The notes: a model not told the origin generated them from the letters alone. A stretch of 64,000 bases of DNA from Pantoea agglomerans (GCF_021397715.1 NZ_CP090207.1:2108001-2172000), one strand, 5' to 3'; shown: positions 7,659 to 17,475, counted from the stretch's first letter. Translations and numbers: made by a program.

Positions 7659-8612
7659 TTACTTAAAGATGTCCGCGGTCACGGTCAGGTTACCACCACT
7701 CTGGTTCTGCCACTGACGGGTGACGTGGTAGTACTTGGCGCCTTTATCCGCGGCGCGCTTCGCCACTTCTTCCGAGATCTCGGTTGGTGTGCCAAAGTGT
7801 CCGGTAAAGGTAACGGTGTCAAACGGCTGCATCTGGGCGGCAGTGATGGCGTTAACTTCCTGCACTGATTTGCCGTTTGGCAGATTGACGGTATAGCGTT
7901 TGCCGGTTGAGGATTGAGTCTCAAAGAAACGACCCACGCCTTTGCTTGGGGTTTCTGACGAGGCAACGCCCGGAATTTCAACGTTAGCTGCCGCGGCACC
8001 GCCGGCGGCCAGCGCGGCTTTACCCGCTTCTGAATCGGCCGGAATGGCGTTTGGCGTCTGCACCTTACGCTCTTTGGCATCGGCCTTGTAGACGTAGGCG
8101 GTGACGTACTGGTTGCCGCCGTTGTTGGCGTCAATCTGGCGGACAATAAAGAAGGAGGCCGCGCCTTTCTCTTTGGCGGCTTTGGAGACCGCATCATTGA
8201 CGTCAGGCTGGCTGGCGAAGAAACCGCTCACCGATACCGTATCAAAAGGTTCGAGTTTGTAGGCTTCGGCTTTCGGCAACTCGTTGATGCCGTTGAAACG
8301 ACGGTAGCTGGTTGACACCGTCGCGTCAGGTGCATCGGCTTTATACAGGTCGGCGGTGACGCGCCAGTTGCCGCTGTTGCCGTTTGTGTCGTTAATGCCC
8401 TGAATATAGTAAGAGGCCGCGCCCATTTCATCAGCACGCTTAGAGACCGCATCGGCAGCATCGCCAATCGCGTTGAACCGGCCGGTGATATTAATACGTT
8501 CGAATGGCTTCAACGCGGCCGCTTTTTCTGGCGTTAACTCCTGCGCGGCAAATGCGTTAGCTGCCAGCAGCGATAACAGGGTGGACGCCAGAATAGTGTT
8601 CTTCAGCTTCAT
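7659..8612 (-). CDS. ydgH: YdgH, three-domain BhsA/McbA-type periplasmic protein
   Basis: A 317-residue secreted protein with a signal peptide (residues 1-22, ending NAFAA). It has three repeats of the small YdgH/BhsA/McbA domain (DUF1471), at about 38-105, 118-180 and 250-317. Each repeat carries the pattern PFDTVSVSGFF...AKEKGAASFFIVRQ. The nearly identical E. coli protein YdgH lies in the same neighbourhood. Domain family members are linked to envelope stress and biofilm, but a biochemical role is not established. Two single-domain relatives occur at 43.2-43.8 kb in this window. Confidence 0.93.
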   Translation of the reverse strand: MKLKNTILASTLLSLLAANAFAAQELTPEKAAALKPFERINITGRFNAIGDAADAVSKRADEMGAASYYIQGINDTNGNSGNWRVTADLYKADAPDATVSTSYRRFNGINELPKAEAYKLEPFDTVSVSGFFASQPDVNDAVSKAAKEKGAASFFIVRQIDANNGGNQYVTAYVYKADAKERKVQTPNAIPADSEAGKAALAAGGAAAANVEIPGVASSETPSKGVGRFFETQSSTGKRYTVNLPNGKSVQEVNAITAAQMQPFDTVTFTGHFGTPTEISEEVAKRAADKGAKYYHVTRQWQNQSGGNLTVTADIFK

Positions 8613-9154
8613 AAAAATAATCCTTCGCCTTACGCAAAAATGAGTACGAAAACGTGCTGGACTCTTGATGTATAACAGATTAGCCGCTGATTATTGCATG
8701 TTATAAACAGACTGTCGCAGCGATTTTTTGTGTCAGATCGCGTTATTCAACCGGGCTTTATTCATCTGATTGTCACGAATGACGTTTACGGCCCGATTAA
8801 GGGGCGGCTTATCGCTAAATCCGGTAAGTGATAGTGCTATAACAGTTAATGCATTGTTAAATAAAGGTTTTTATTAACCGGATCTGCGCCCTGACACGAT
8901 TATGCATAGCAGATTATCTGCTGATGACGCACTTTAGTAGTGGGATAACACGGGTTTTTATCTTTAACACTGAATAATTGGGTGAATGTCTCTACTCTGC
9001 CAGGCCGAACTGGATCGGTTGTCACATTTTCAGTAGGTTATAAATACTTTGAAATAAGTGCATTTCATTCATAAGCAGCTGAAACAGCGTTTCAGTTGCG
9101 CTGATGACGTGCGGGCTTCAGGCCATCATCCTTTAACCGATGAAAGGAAACACT
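8613..9154 (+). other. Long intergenic region before pntA
   Basis: This stretch of about 540 bases between divergent ydgH and pntA holds no convincing gene. It is AT-richer than its surroundings. It contains an imperfect palindrome of A/T tracts at 8856-8878 and a stem-loop at 9075-9099 (GCAGCTGAAAC with GTTTCAGTTGC, loop AGC, one G-U pair) that ends 55 bases before the pntA ATG. The promoters of both genes must lie here, but I could not place them with confidence. Confidence 0.5.
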
Positions 9155-10687
9155 ATGTTAATTGGAATACCCAAAGAACGATTGCTCAACGAGTCACGCG
9201 TAGCCGCTACGCCGCAGACCGTCGGGCAACTGATCAAGCTGGGTTTTAGCGTCACTGTGGAGCATGACGCTGGCCTGGGCGCCAGTTTCGATGACGACAG
9301 CTACGTCGCAGCGGGCGCAACCCTCAGCGACAGCCAGCAGGTCTGGCAGTCCGATATCGTGTTCAAAGTGAACGCGCCGGACGATGAGGAAATTGCGCTC
9401 ACGCGGGAAGGCAGTACGCTGGTGAGCTTTATCTGGCCGGCACAGAATCTGGCATTGCTGGAAAAACTGGCGGCACGCCGCGTCACGGTGATGGCGATGG
9501 ACTCCGTGCCACGTATCTCACGCGCGCAGTCACTGGATGCCCTGAGCTCGATGGCCAACATTGCCGGTTATCGCGCGATCGTTGAGGCGGCACACCAGTT
9601 TGGCCGCTTCTTTACCGGTCAGATCACGGCGGCAGGGAAAGTGCCACCGGCGAAAGTGATGGTGATTGGTGCGGGTGTTGCCGGCCTGGCTGCAATCGGC
9701 GCGGCGGGCAGCCTCGGCGCAATTGTCCGGGCGTTTGATACCCGACCGGAAGTTAAGGAGCAGGTGCAAAGCATGGGCGCCGAATTCCTCGAACTCGATT
9801 TCGAAGAGGAAGCAGGCAGCGGTGATGGTTACGCCAAAGTCATGTCTGAGGCGTTTATCAAGGCCGAGATGGCGCTGTTCGCCAGCCAGGCCAGAGAGGT
9901 GGACATTATCGTGACCACCGCGCTGATCCCTGGCAAACCGGCACCGAAGCTGATTACCGAAGAGATGGTGGCCAGCATGAAGCCGGGCAGCGTCATTGTC
10001 GATCTGGCGGCGCAAAACGGCGGCAACTGCGCGCTGACCGTAGCCAACCAGGTGACCGTTACCCCGAACGGCGTGAAAATTATCGGCTATACCGATCTGC
10101 CCAGCCGCTTGCCGACCCAGTCATCCCAGCTCTACGGCACCAATCTGGTGAACCTGATGAAGCTGTTGTGCAAAGAGAAAGATGGCAATATTACGGTCGA
10201 CTTTGACGACGTTGTGGTGCGCGGCGTCACGGTGATCCGCGAAGGCGAAGTCACCTGGCCAGCACCGCCCATTCAGGTGTCGGCGGCACCCCAGGCGGCA
10301 CCTGCTGCGGCTAAGAATGTGCAAAAAGTGGAGGCGAAACCGGTCTCACCGTGGCGGAAATATCTGCTGATTGCGCTGGCGATTGTACTGTTCGGCTGCC
10401 TCGCCAACGTCGCGCCCGCTGATTTCCTGTCGCACTTCACCGTCTTCGCGCTCTCCTGCGTGGTCGGCTACTACGTGGTCTGGAACGTCAGCCATGCGCT
10501 GCATACGCCGCTGATGTCGGTAACCAATGCCATCTCCGGCATTATCGTTATCGGTGCCGTGCTGCAGATGGGGCACGGTGGCTGGGTCACGTTCATCTCC
10601 TTTATTGCCGTGCTGATTGCCAGCATCAATATCTTTGGTGGCTTTACCGTCACCCAGCGCATGCTGAAAATGTTTCGTAAGGGGTAA
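9155..10687 (+). CDS. pntA: NAD(P) transhydrogenase subunit alpha
   Basis: PntA is the alpha subunit of the proton-translocating transhydrogenase, which reduces NADP+ with NADH using the proton gradient. The 510 residues comprise the cytoplasmic NAD(H)-binding domain I (about 1-380, with the dinucleotide motif [20 protein letters not shown]) and a C-terminal membrane part with four helices (about 400-510). ATG at 9155 gives the exact E. coli length and follows AAAGGA. An in-frame ATG five codons earlier is less likely. It is followed after 3 bases by pntB. Confidence 0.96.
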   Translation: MLIGIPKERLLNESRVAATPQTVGQLIKLGFSVTVEHDAGLGASFDDDSYVAAGATLSDSQQVWQSDIVFKVNAPDDEEIALTREGSTLVSFIWPAQNLALLEKLAARRVTVMAMDSVPRISRAQSLDALSSMANIAGYRAIVEAAHQFGRFFTGQITAAGKVPPAKVMVIGAGVAGLAAIGAAGSLGAIVRAFDTRPEVKEQVQSMGAEFLELDFEEEAGSGDGYAKVMSEAFIKAEMALFASQAREVDIIVTTALIPGKPAPKLITEEMVASMKPGSVIVDLAAQNGGNCALTVANQVTVTPNGVKIIGYTDLPSRLPTQSSQLYGTNLVNLMKLLCKEKDGNITVDFDDVVVRGVTVIREGEVTWPAPPIQVSAAPQAAPAAAKNVQKVEAKPVSPWRKYLLIALAIVLFGCLANVAPADFLSHFTVFALSCVVGYYVVWNVSHALHTPLMSVTNAISGIIVIGAVLQMGHGGWVTFISFIAVLIASINIFGGFTVTQRMLKMFRKG

Positions 10688-10690
10688 TTC

Positions 10691-12079
10691 ATGTCTGGCG
10701 GATTAGTAACTGCAGCCTATATTGTCGCTGCGATTCTGTTTATTTGTAGCCTCGCCGGTCTCTCCCGACATGAGACCTCAAAGCAGGGCAATCTTTTCGG
10801 TATCAGCGGCATGGCGATTGCGCTGGTGGCGACCATTTTTGGCCCCGACAGCGGCAACGTGGTGTGGATCCTGCTGGCGATGGTGATCGGCGGCGCGATT
10901 GGTGTACGTCTGGCGAAGAAAGTCGAAATGACCGAAATGCCGGAGCTGGTGGCGATTCTGCACAGCTTTGTCGGTCTGGCGGCGGTACTGGTGGGCATCA
11001 ACAGCTACATCGACCATGCTCCTGGGCTGCCAGCGGTGCTGGAAAATATCCATCTGAGCGAAGTCTTTATCGGCATCTTTATCGGTGCGGTGACCTTTAC
11101 CGGCTCGCTGGTGGCGTTCGGCAAGCTGTGCGGTAAGATCTCCTCCCGGCCGCTGGCACTGCCGCATCGCCACAAGCTCAATCTGCTGGCGCTGGTGGTG
11201 TCGTTCCTGCTGCTGCTGTGGTTTGTTAACACCGAGAGTACCGTGGCACAGGTGTTCGCGCTGCTGCTGATGACGCTGATTGCGCTGGCGTTTGGCTGGC
11301 ATCTGGTGGCTTCTATCGGCGGAGCGGATATGCCGGTGGTGGTGTCGATGCTCAACTCATACTCCGGCTGGGCCGCTGCCGCCGCGGGCTTTATGCTCAG
11401 CAACGATCTGCTGATCGTCACCGGTGCGCTGGTTGGCTCATCCGGTGCGATCCTCTCTTACATTATGTGTAAGGCGATGAACCGTTCCTTTATCAGCGTG
11501 ATTGCCGGCGGTTTTGGCACCGAATCTGGCAGCAGCGATGAGAGCGAAGCGGCAGGTGAGCACCGTGAGATCAGTGCGGAAGAAACGGCTGAGATGCTGA
11601 AAGCCTCCTCTTCGGTGATCATCACGCCCGGCTACGGGATGGCGGTGGCGCAGGCGCAGTATCCGGTTGCCGAAATCACTGCCCGGCTGCGTGCGCTGGG
11701 GATCAAGGTCCGTTTTGGCATCCATCCGGTGGCGGGGCGTTTACCGGGACACATGAACGTGCTGCTGGCGGAAGCCAAAGTGCCCTATGACGTGGTGCTG
11801 GAGATGGATGAAATCAACGATGACTTCAGCGAAACCGATACCGTGCTGGTGATTGGCGCTAACGATACGGTGAATCCTGCCGCGCAGGACGATCCACGCA
11901 GCCCGATCGCTGGTATGCCGGTACTGGAAGTGTGGAAAGCCCACAACGTTATCGTCTTTAAACGTTCAATGAATACCGGTTATGCCGGAGTACAGAACCC
12001 GCTGTTCTTCAAAGAGAACACCCAGATGCTGTTTGGTGATGCCAAAGCCAGTGTCGAAGCGATTCTGAAAGCGCTGTAA
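10691..12079 (+). CDS. pntB: NAD(P) transhydrogenase subunit beta
   Basis: PntB, 462 residues, supplies the remaining membrane helices (domain II, about 1-270) and the NADP(H)-binding domain III (about 290-462). Domain III shows [16 protein letters not shown], the [18 protein letters not shown] segment and [12 protein letters not shown]. Together with PntA it forms the inner-membrane transhydrogenase. It is separated from pntA by 3 bases and preceded by AAGGGG, so the two are co-translated. A strong hairpin follows its stop codon. Confidence 0.96.
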   Translation: MSGGLVTAAYIVAAILFICSLAGLSRHETSKQGNLFGISGMAIALVATIFGPDSGNVVWILLAMVIGGAIGVRLAKKVEMTEMPELVAILHSFVGLAAVLVGINSYIDHAPGLPAVLENIHLSEVFIGIFIGAVTFTGSLVAFGKLCGKISSRPLALPHRHKLNLLALVVSFLLLLWFVNTESTVAQVFALLLMTLIALAFGWHLVASIGGADMPVVVSMLNSYSGWAAAAAGFMLSNDLLIVTGALVGSSGAILSYIMCKAMNRSFISVIAGGFGTESGSSDESEAAGEHREISAEETAEMLKASSSVIITPGYGMAVAQAQYPVAEITARLRALGIKVRFGIHPVAGRLPGHMNVLLAEAKVPYDVVLEMDEINDDFSETDTVLVIGANDTVNPAAQDDPRSPIAGMPVLEVWKAHNVIVFKRSMNTGYAGVQNPLFFKENTQMLFGDAKASVEAILKAL

Positions 12080-12086
12080 TAAAAAA

Positions 12087-12106
12087 GGGCGGCTGATAAG
12101 CCGCCC
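12087..12106. terminator. Bidirectional terminator between pntB and uspE
   Basis: GGGCGGCT (12087-12094) pairs with AGCCGCCC (12099-12106) across a GATA loop. It is flanked by AAAAAA on the left and GATTCTTTTC on the right. It can therefore end both the pntAB transcript and the convergent uspE transcript. Confidence 0.85.
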
Positions 12107-12125
12107 GATTCTTTTCTGAAGAGGG

Positions 12126-13082
12126 TTAATCCTCCTCATCCTCTTCATCATCCAGATCGATTGGCGATTTGAAGTCGTCAGGTTTGATCGCCAGCAGATC
12201 GCAACGCAGATGATCAATCACCTGTTCCGCCGTATTGCCGAGGAAAGCGGCAGACAGGCCGGTCCGTCCGATAGTCCCTAACACCACCACGCCCGCACCC
12301 AGATGCACGGCCAGATCGGGAATGACTTCCTCAGGTAACCCTTTAGCCACATGGGTGAACTCTTCACCAATGGAGAATTTCTGCCGAAGCGCTTTCATTG
12401 CCACCAGGTGCTGGCCGCGGATGGCGTCGTTGTAGACGCTGGGATCAAAATCGGGCAGTTCGATAGCGATATTGATGGGCGTAATGGGGTAGGCACCCAC
12501 CAGATGCACTTCGGTGTGATTCACGGTTTCCGCCAGCTTGACCGTTTCACGGATCAGCTTCTGATTCAGGCCATCGTGATGGGGTTCTTCACTGGCAAGG
12601 TTGACCGCCACAATCGCTTTACCGCCTTCCGGCCACGGCTGGTCTTTTACCATCCACACCGGACACGGGCATTTCCGCAACAGGTGCCAGTCGGTCGGGG
12701 TAAAAATAACCGATTCCAGCCGGTCGTGCTGATGCGCCATTTTCAGCACTAAATCATGCTGATGGGCCAATACTTCCTGAATAATCGCTTCGTAGGGGCG
12801 GTTATGCCAGATCACTTTAATTTCAATCTCAACACCGGCATCCAGATAGGCGTGCGCCTGCTCGCGAATCCACTCGGTGCGCTGACTGATCACGCCCTGA
12901 CGCATCGAGGCGCGTTCATCAGGCGAAAGCAGGGTGGTCATTTCGTAGGAGAAATCATAGATGGGCAAAAAGGCTTTGATTTTGCCGCCGATGAATTGAT
13001 TCAGATAGACCGCACGCCGCAGCGCAGGCTGGTCGTCTTGCTGGGCATCGATCGCGACCAGAATATTTTGGTACTGGGACAT
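12126..13082 (-). CDS. uspE: Universal stress protein E
   Basis: UspE is a 318-residue protein made of two fused universal stress domains, closely matching E. coli UspE over its length. The first half contains [34 protein letters not shown] and the second the nucleotide-binding-type glycine segment [22 protein letters not shown]. The C-terminus is a short acidic tail (DDEEDEED), and no signal peptide is present. Family members contribute to survival in stationary phase and under envelope or DNA damage. As in E. coli it lies beside fnr in the same direction, but an intervening terminator suggests separate transcripts. Confidence 0.95.
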   Translation of the reverse strand: MSQYQNILVAIDAQQDDQPALRRAVYLNQFIGGKIKAFLPIYDFSYEMTTLLSPDERASMRQGVISQRTEWIREQAHAYLDAGVEIEIKVIWHNRPYEAIIQEVLAHQHDLVLKMAHQHDRLESVIFTPTDWHLLRKCPCPVWMVKDQPWPEGGKAIVAVNLASEEPHHDGLNQKLIRETVKLAETVNHTEVHLVGAYPITPINIAIELPDFDPSVYNDAIRGQHLVAMKALRQKFSIGEEFTHVAKGLPEEVIPDLAVHLGAGVVVLGTIGRTGLSAAFLGNTAEQVIDHLRCDLLAIKPDDFKSPIDLDDEEDEED

Positions 13083-13159
13083 GAGGAACTCTCCTTAAAC
13101 CAGAGCGACTGGATTAAAGATAGCCTATGTTGCACAGCGGAAGAAGTGAAAAAGTTACT

Positions 13160-13193
13160 GCCGGATCAATAAAATAACAATTATTGATCCGGC
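13160..13193 (-). terminator. Terminator of fnr
   Basis: A perfect 13-bp stem (13160-13172 with 13181-13193) with an 8-base AT-rich loop lies 6 bases past the fnr stop. On the minus strand it is followed by AGTAACTTTTTC. It separates fnr from uspE. Confidence 0.75.
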
Positions 13194-13199
13194 CCGGTA

Positions 13200-13952
13200 T
13201 CAGGCAGCCTGATGGCTCTGACCCGCTAACTCTTCCAGTAAGGCGTGGTTCTCAATGGTAATGTATTTACCCTTAACCGCCAGCATGCCTGATTTCTGGA
13301 AGCGGCCCAGCAGACGGCTGATAGTTTCTACCGTTAAGCCCAGATAGTTACCGATATCACCACGGGTCATGGTGAGACGAAATTCACGCTGGGAAAAACC
13401 ACGCTGACCAAAGCGGCGTGACAGATTCCAGATAAACGCAGCCAGACGCTCTTCAGCATTTTTCTTCGACAGCAGTAAAATCATGTCCTGATCGCCTTTG
13501 ATCTCACCGCTCATCAGTCGCATCATCTGCTGACGCAGGGCCGGCATTTTGCCTGACAGATCATCCAGCGTTTCAAACGGAATTTCGCACACCATCGCCG
13601 TTTCCAGTGCCTGAGCAAAGCTCGGATGGCTGGCACCCATAATGGCATCAAAGCCGACTAAATCCCCGGCCAGATGGAAACCGGTGATCTGCTCATCACC
13701 CTGTTCGGTGATGGTGTAGCTTTTAATGGTGCCGGAACGAATGGCGTAGAGCGATTTGAGATCGTCACCCGCTTTAAAAAGGGTTTGCCCTTTCTGAATC
13801 GGTTTTTTACGCTCAATGATATTGTCGAGCTGATCCAGCTCATGTTCATTTAGCGTAAAGGGGATGCAGAGCTGACTGATGCTGCAATCCTGGCAGTGAA
13901 TGGCACAACCGCCCGACTGAATACGACGAATGCTGCGTTTTTCAGGGATCAT
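13200..13952 (-). CDS. fnr: Global anaerobic regulator FNR
   Basis: FNR is the oxygen-sensing CRP-family activator of anaerobic metabolism. The 250 residues are almost identical to the E. coli protein. The [4Fe-4S] ligands Cys20, Cys23, Cys29 and Cys122 are all present. The cAMP-like beta roll precedes a dimer helix and the C-terminal helix-turn-helix [15 protein letters not shown]. The start is the conserved MIPEKR. A near-perfect FNR box lies 21 bases upstream, which indicates negative autoregulation as in E. coli. Confidence 0.97.
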   Translation of the reverse strand: MIPEKRSIRRIQSGGCAIHCQDCSISQLCIPFTLNEHELDQLDNIIERKKPIQKGQTLFKAGDDLKSLYAIRSGTIKSYTITEQGDEQITGFHLAGDLVGFDAIMGASHPSFAQALETAMVCEIPFETLDDLSGKMPALRQQMMRLMSGEIKGDQDMILLLSKKNAEERLAAFIWNLSRRFGQRGFSQREFRLTMTRGDIGNYLGLTVETISRLLGRFQKSGMLAVKGKYITIENHALLEELAGQSHQAA

Positions 13953-13972
13953 AATGGTTTGCTCGACGATTA

Positions 13973-13986
13973 TTGACTGGGGTCAA
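13973..13986 (-). promoter_or_regulatory. FNR box in the fnr promoter
   Basis: TTGACTGGGGTCAA is a perfect inverted repeat of TTGAC around four bases. It differs from the consensus TTGAT-N4-ATCAA only by one symmetric change per half. Its location just before the fnr start mimics the known autoregulatory site in E. coli. Confidence 0.75.
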
Positions 13987-14267
13987 TTTTAACATTTTTT
14001 GTGCTGAAGGGAACTCATCCGAGCAGTTTTAGGCTTACAAAAAGTATGGATGTGCAACAGGGCGCTAAACGCAGATGTGACGGGGCTCTCAGAATGACGC
14101 ATCCTCTCACTGTCACGAAAAGTTGCCGCTTTTATGATCTGCTACCGGGATTTAATCTGCCCGGCAGCAGCGAAAAAGAGGATTAGCGCAGTGTCGTCAG
14201 CTTTTGCTACGCTTTCAGACTGAGCCTGTTTTGCCCTCCATCAATTTTAATCAGGTGTGAGAAAACC
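13987..14267. other. Intergenic region between fnr and smrA
   Basis: These 281 bases between two divergent genes contain no supported gene. The E. coli gene ogt, which lies next to fnr there, is absent. A GC-rich imperfect stem (CTGCTACCGGG near 14140 with CCCGGCAGCAG near 14160) is the only visible structure. Confidence 0.4.
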
Positions 14268-14834
14268 ATGAACCTTGATGATAACGATCTTTTTCGAGAC
14301 GCCATGGGAGATGTCACTCCGTTAAAAGACACCACCAGCACCTTGTGGCTGAAATCACCTTCCACCAAAGCGCCGCGCCATCCGCCGAGCGATCCCGAAC
14401 AGGAGAATTTCCTGACCCGTGGCTATCTGGATATCGTGCCGCTGAACACGCCGCTGGAGTATAAGGCGGATGGTATCCAGCAGGGCGTGCTGGATAAACT
14501 GCGGAAAGGCGAGTATCGGCTGGATGCCAGCCTCAACCTGTTGCGTCAGCCGGTCGAAACCTGTCGTCAGGCGCTGTTTAACTTTATGGTGCAGGCGCAT
14601 AAGCAGGGATTACGCAATCTGCTGATCATCCATGGCAAAGGCCGGGAGGATGAGTCGCACGCCAATATTGTGCGCAGCTATCTGGCGCGCTGGCTGACCC
14701 AGTTTGAGGATGTGCAGACTTTTTGCGTCGCCCAGGCGCAGCATGGCGGTGCCGGCGCGCTCTATGTCGGGCTGCGCAAGACCGATAAAGCGCGGCTGGA
14801 TAACCGCGAGCGGCACGCCAAACGCAGCCGCTAG
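14268..14834 (+). CDS. smrA: Smr-domain protein SmrA (YdaL)
   Basis: A 188-residue Smr-domain protein matching E. coli SmrA/YdaL from MNLDD to the terminal ERHAKRSR. The C-terminal Smr fold (about 85-175) carries LNLLRQPVE and the HGKG motif typical of this nuclease family. E. coli SmrA has DNA endonuclease activity in vitro; its cellular role is unclear. The N-terminal 80 residues are basic and probably flexible. The gene converges on a LysR regulator, and the two stop codons share the palindrome CTAG at 14831-14834. Confidence 0.93.
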   Translation: MNLDDNDLFRDAMGDVTPLKDTTSTLWLKSPSTKAPRHPPSDPEQENFLTRGYLDIVPLNTPLEYKADGIQQGVLDKLRKGEYRLDASLNLLRQPVETCRQALFNFMVQAHKQGLRNLLIIHGKGREDESHANIVRSYLARWLTQFEDVQTFCVAQAQHGGAGALYVGLRKTDKARLDNRERHAKRSR

Positions 14835-15751
14835 CTGTGGAATTTGCGCATGGTAGACATCAGCACTTCGGCGCTCAGGCTGAGCTGACTGCCGGTGCGG
14901 GTAATAATGCCGACCGGCTCGCCCGGCCCGGATGAGTTAATCGGCAGGGCGCAGACGGCGTTGTGGTTAAGATCTTCCTTAATCGCGCCGGATGGCACAA
15001 ACCAGATATAGTCGTAACGCAGCGCCAGCTGGCGCGCCAGTGAGGTAGAAGAGGTCTCGATACAGTGCGGTGGCAGTGAACAGCCCTGTTCGTCCAGCAT
15101 TTGCTGAGCAATACGGCGGGGCGCGGTGCCTTCGGGTGAGATCACAACCGGCCACTGCATCGCTCGTGAGAGCGTGACGTTGTCACTCAGAAGCGGGTGT
15201 TCGGGCCGCACCACCAGCTTCAGCGATTCGAGAAACAGCAGCTCATAGGTCAGTCCGGTCATCATTTCACTGTCTGCCATCCTGCCGATACCTATGTCGA
15301 ACTCACCTGCCCGTAAGCCGGCTAACAGCACGTTATTATGTAAGGTTGCCACCTGAATAGTGGTGTTAGGTTGTATCTGATGAAAGCGATCGAGGATCTG
15401 CGGCAGCATCCCCATGGCGGCCGTGGTGAGCGCACCGAGCCGGATGATGGCTGGCTGGTCGGCAGGCTGCTCATTGAAACTCTGTCCGGCATGGTTGAGA
15501 GCGTCCAGTACCCGTACAGCATGAGTCAGGAACTGCTCTCCCATGGTGGTCAGCTGCGCGCCGAGTCGGCCGCGCTCAAACAGCCTCACGCCGGTCAGCT
15601 CTTCCAGCTCATTCAGGGTTTTCGACAGGGCAGGCTGGCTCAGGCTGAGCGTTTCTGCCGCCCGGCCCAGCGTGCCTTGCTGCGCGACCGCAACAAAGGT
15701 ATGTAAATGGCGCAATCGAATGCGCTGATTGAAAAGGATATTTTTTTCCAT
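14831..15751 (-). CDS. LysR regulator, PcaQ-like
   Basis: A 306-residue LysR-type regulator. The N-terminal winged helix-turn-helix is RHLHTFVAVAQQGTLGRAAETLSLSQPALSKTLNELE. An effector-binding domain follows (about 95-300). The pattern RLRHLHTF..VAQQGTLGRAAE..S.SQPA.SKTL resembles PcaQ/GalR-type regulators of protocatechuate and related aromatic acid pathways. It is divergent from an aromatic-acid-type permease, its probable target. No pca catabolic enzymes are nearby, so the effector remains unknown. The intergenic region contains two inverted repeats that could be its binding sites. Confidence 0.82.
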   Translation of the reverse strand: MEKNILFNQRIRLRHLHTFVAVAQQGTLGRAAETLSLSQPALSKTLNELEELTGVRLFERGRLGAQLTTMGEQFLTHAVRVLDALNHAGQSFNEQPADQPAIIRLGALTTAAMGMLPQILDRFHQIQPNTTIQVATLHNNVLLAGLRAGEFDIGIGRMADSEMMTGLTYELLFLESLKLVVRPEHPLLSDNVTLSRAMQWPVVISPEGTAPRRIAQQMLDEQGCSLPPHCIETSSTSLARQLALRYDYIWFVPSGAIKEDLNHNAVCALPINSSGPGEPVGIITRTGSQLSLSAEVLMSTMRKFHS

Positions 15752-15802
15752 CTCTCAAACTTAATGAGAATCACCGCTAACAGGCAACCTTTTAAAATGG
15801 AT

Positions 15803-15836
15803 TTTGTTAACTTAGCTGCAAAATTATATTAACAAA
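15803..15836. promoter_or_regulatory. Inverted repeat TTTGTTAA / TTAACAAA
   Basis: Perfect 8-bp arms (15803-15810 and 15829-15836) are separated by 18 bases in the gap between the LysR gene and the divergent permease. The arms are 52 bases or more from the LysR start. Position suggests an autoregulatory or activator site, but the spacing is longer than a standard T-N11-A LysR site. Confidence 0.4.
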
Positions 15837-15990
15837 TAAGGCAAGGCGACAGGATTCGGGAGTAAACCGCTGAAAATAAACGTGTCATATGAGAATGCGA
15901 TGAAAGCAGTCCAAATCGGGAATGTGTCAGATCAACCGCTTAGCGATATAAAGTTGAATAATTCTCAATATCATATAAAAATCTGACGTC

Positions 15991-16011
15991 ATAACCTTAA
16001 CGATCGGCTAT
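15991..16011. promoter_or_regulatory. Palindrome ATAACC-N9-GGCTAT before the permease
   Basis: The arms ATAACC and GGCTAT match symmetrically at five of six positions. The left arm equals the half site reported for PcaQ boxes (ATAACC), though the spacing here is N9 rather than N4. It lies 62 bases before the favoured permease start. Confidence 0.35.
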
Positions 16012-16073
16012 CATTGGCGCCGTTTTTTTTACTAAAACTGATGTCACATCCCGGTGCCAGAGAGGAGTTTTCA

Positions 16074-17408
16074 TTGTCCAGCGTAGAGGCGGTAGATGTA
16101 CGCCAGCTCATTAACCAGCAGGCGCTGAGTCGCTGGCAAAAGCGGTTAATTGCGCTCTGCTTTGTTGTGGTGGCGCTCGATGGTATGGACATCGCGATTA
16201 TGGGCTTTATTGCGCCTACGCTCAAAACCGCCTGGGGCGTGACTACGCATCAGCTGGGGATGGTGATCAGCGCCGCGCTGATTGGTCTCGCACTCGGGGC
16301 GATGGTCGCGGGGCCGCTGGCCGATCGCTATGGTCGCCGGATGATGATTATTCTCAGCGTCTTCTTTTTTGGTCTCTGGACGCTGGCAACGGCGCTGTCA
16401 CACAATATCGAACAGATGATGCTGTTCCGCTTTCTTACCGGGCTGGGGCTGGGTGCAGCAATGCCAAACGTCGGGACGCTGGTGGCCGAGTACGCACCAG
16501 AACGACGCCGGGCATTCATCATCACCGTGGTGTTTTGCGGATTCACCTTTGGTGCCGCCAGTGGGGGATTTGCGGCCTCCTGGCTGTTGCCTCGCTACAA
16601 CTGGCATTCGGTCCTGCTGCTCGGCGGGATTCTGCCGTTACTGATCCTGCCTTTTCTGATTCGGGGTCTGCCGGAATCGGTGCGTTTTCTGATCAGCCGT
16701 GGCGCGCCTGCCGCGCGCATTCACGCCATTGTTGAGCGGATGATGCCGGGCACCACCCAGCCGGACAGCGCCTTTCATGCGCCTGAAGCCAGCATCGCGG
16801 CACGGGGCGCCATCGGCACCGTCCTGTCGCGCAGCTATCTGTTTGGCAGCACCATGCTGTGGGGCGGCTATTTTATGGGGCTGTTTCTGGTCTATCTGAT
16901 CGGCAGCTGGCTGCCGTCACTGATCAACACCCTGGGGATGTCCGTCACCGAAGCGGCGATTATCACCGCCATGTATCAGGCCGGCGGAACCCTGGGATCG
17001 CTGTTTGCCGGCTGGCTGATGGACCGTTTCAATGCCAACCTCGCGCTGGCCGCTATCTACTTCTGCGGCGGGCTGTTCATTGTGGCGCTGGGCTTTTCAC
17101 CGGCGGAAGTGGGCATCATGAGCGGCATCGCTTTCTGTAGCGGCTTCTGCTTCAACGGGGCCAATACCGGGATGAACGCCTTATCTGCCAGTTATTATCC
17201 GACCCATGCCCGTGCTACCGGTTCCAGCTGGATGCATGGCGTCGGCCGTGTCGGTGCCATTCTCAGCGCTTTTGTCGGCGCAGAAATGCTGTCGCTCGGC
17301 TGGTCGTTTAGTTTTATCTTCCTGCTGCTGGCCATTCCCGCTGTGATCACCACCCTGATGCTGGTGCTGAAAAACCGCTACGGCTTTAAGCCGATCACAA
17401 ATTCGTGA
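16074..17408 (+). CDS. MFS transporter, aromatic acid:H+ symporter type
   Basis: A 12-helix major facilitator of the AAHS family, which includes PcaK, BenK and MhpT. The N-terminus VDVRQLINQQALSRWQKRL and the conserved ALDGMDIAIMGFIAPTL (acidic residue in helix 1), with GPLADRYGRR in the first cytoplasmic loop, are family hallmarks. The substrate is probably a benzoate-like or protocatechuate-like acid, inferred from family and from the divergent PcaQ-like regulator. I prefer the TTG at 16074, which has GAGGAG 6 bases upstream. ATG at 16041 is in frame but has no ribosome site. The preferred start gives 444 residues. Confidence 0.85.
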   Translation: MSSVEAVDVRQLINQQALSRWQKRLIALCFVVVALDGMDIAIMGFIAPTLKTAWGVTTHQLGMVISAALIGLALGAMVAGPLADRYGRRMMIILSVFFFGLWTLATALSHNIEQMMLFRFLTGLGLGAAMPNVGTLVAEYAPERRRAFIITVVFCGFTFGAASGGFAASWLLPRYNWHSVLLLGGILPLLILPFLIRGLPESVRFLISRGAPAARIHAIVERMMPGTTQPDSAFHAPEASIAARGAIGTVLSRSYLFGSTMLWGGYFMGLFLVYLIGSWLPSLINTLGMSVTEAAIITAMYQAGGTLGSLFAGWLMDRFNANLALAAIYFCGGLFIVALGFSPAEVGIMSGIAFCSGFCFNGANTGMNALSASYYPTHARATGSSWMHGVGRVGAILSAFVGAEMLSLGWSFSFIFLLLAIPAVITTLMLVLKNRYGFKPITNS

Positions 17409-17475
17409 TTTTTTCCGCTGGCGCCAACGCGTTGCATTACATTAGCAACAACGCTCACGGTGTCAGGTGGAACAG

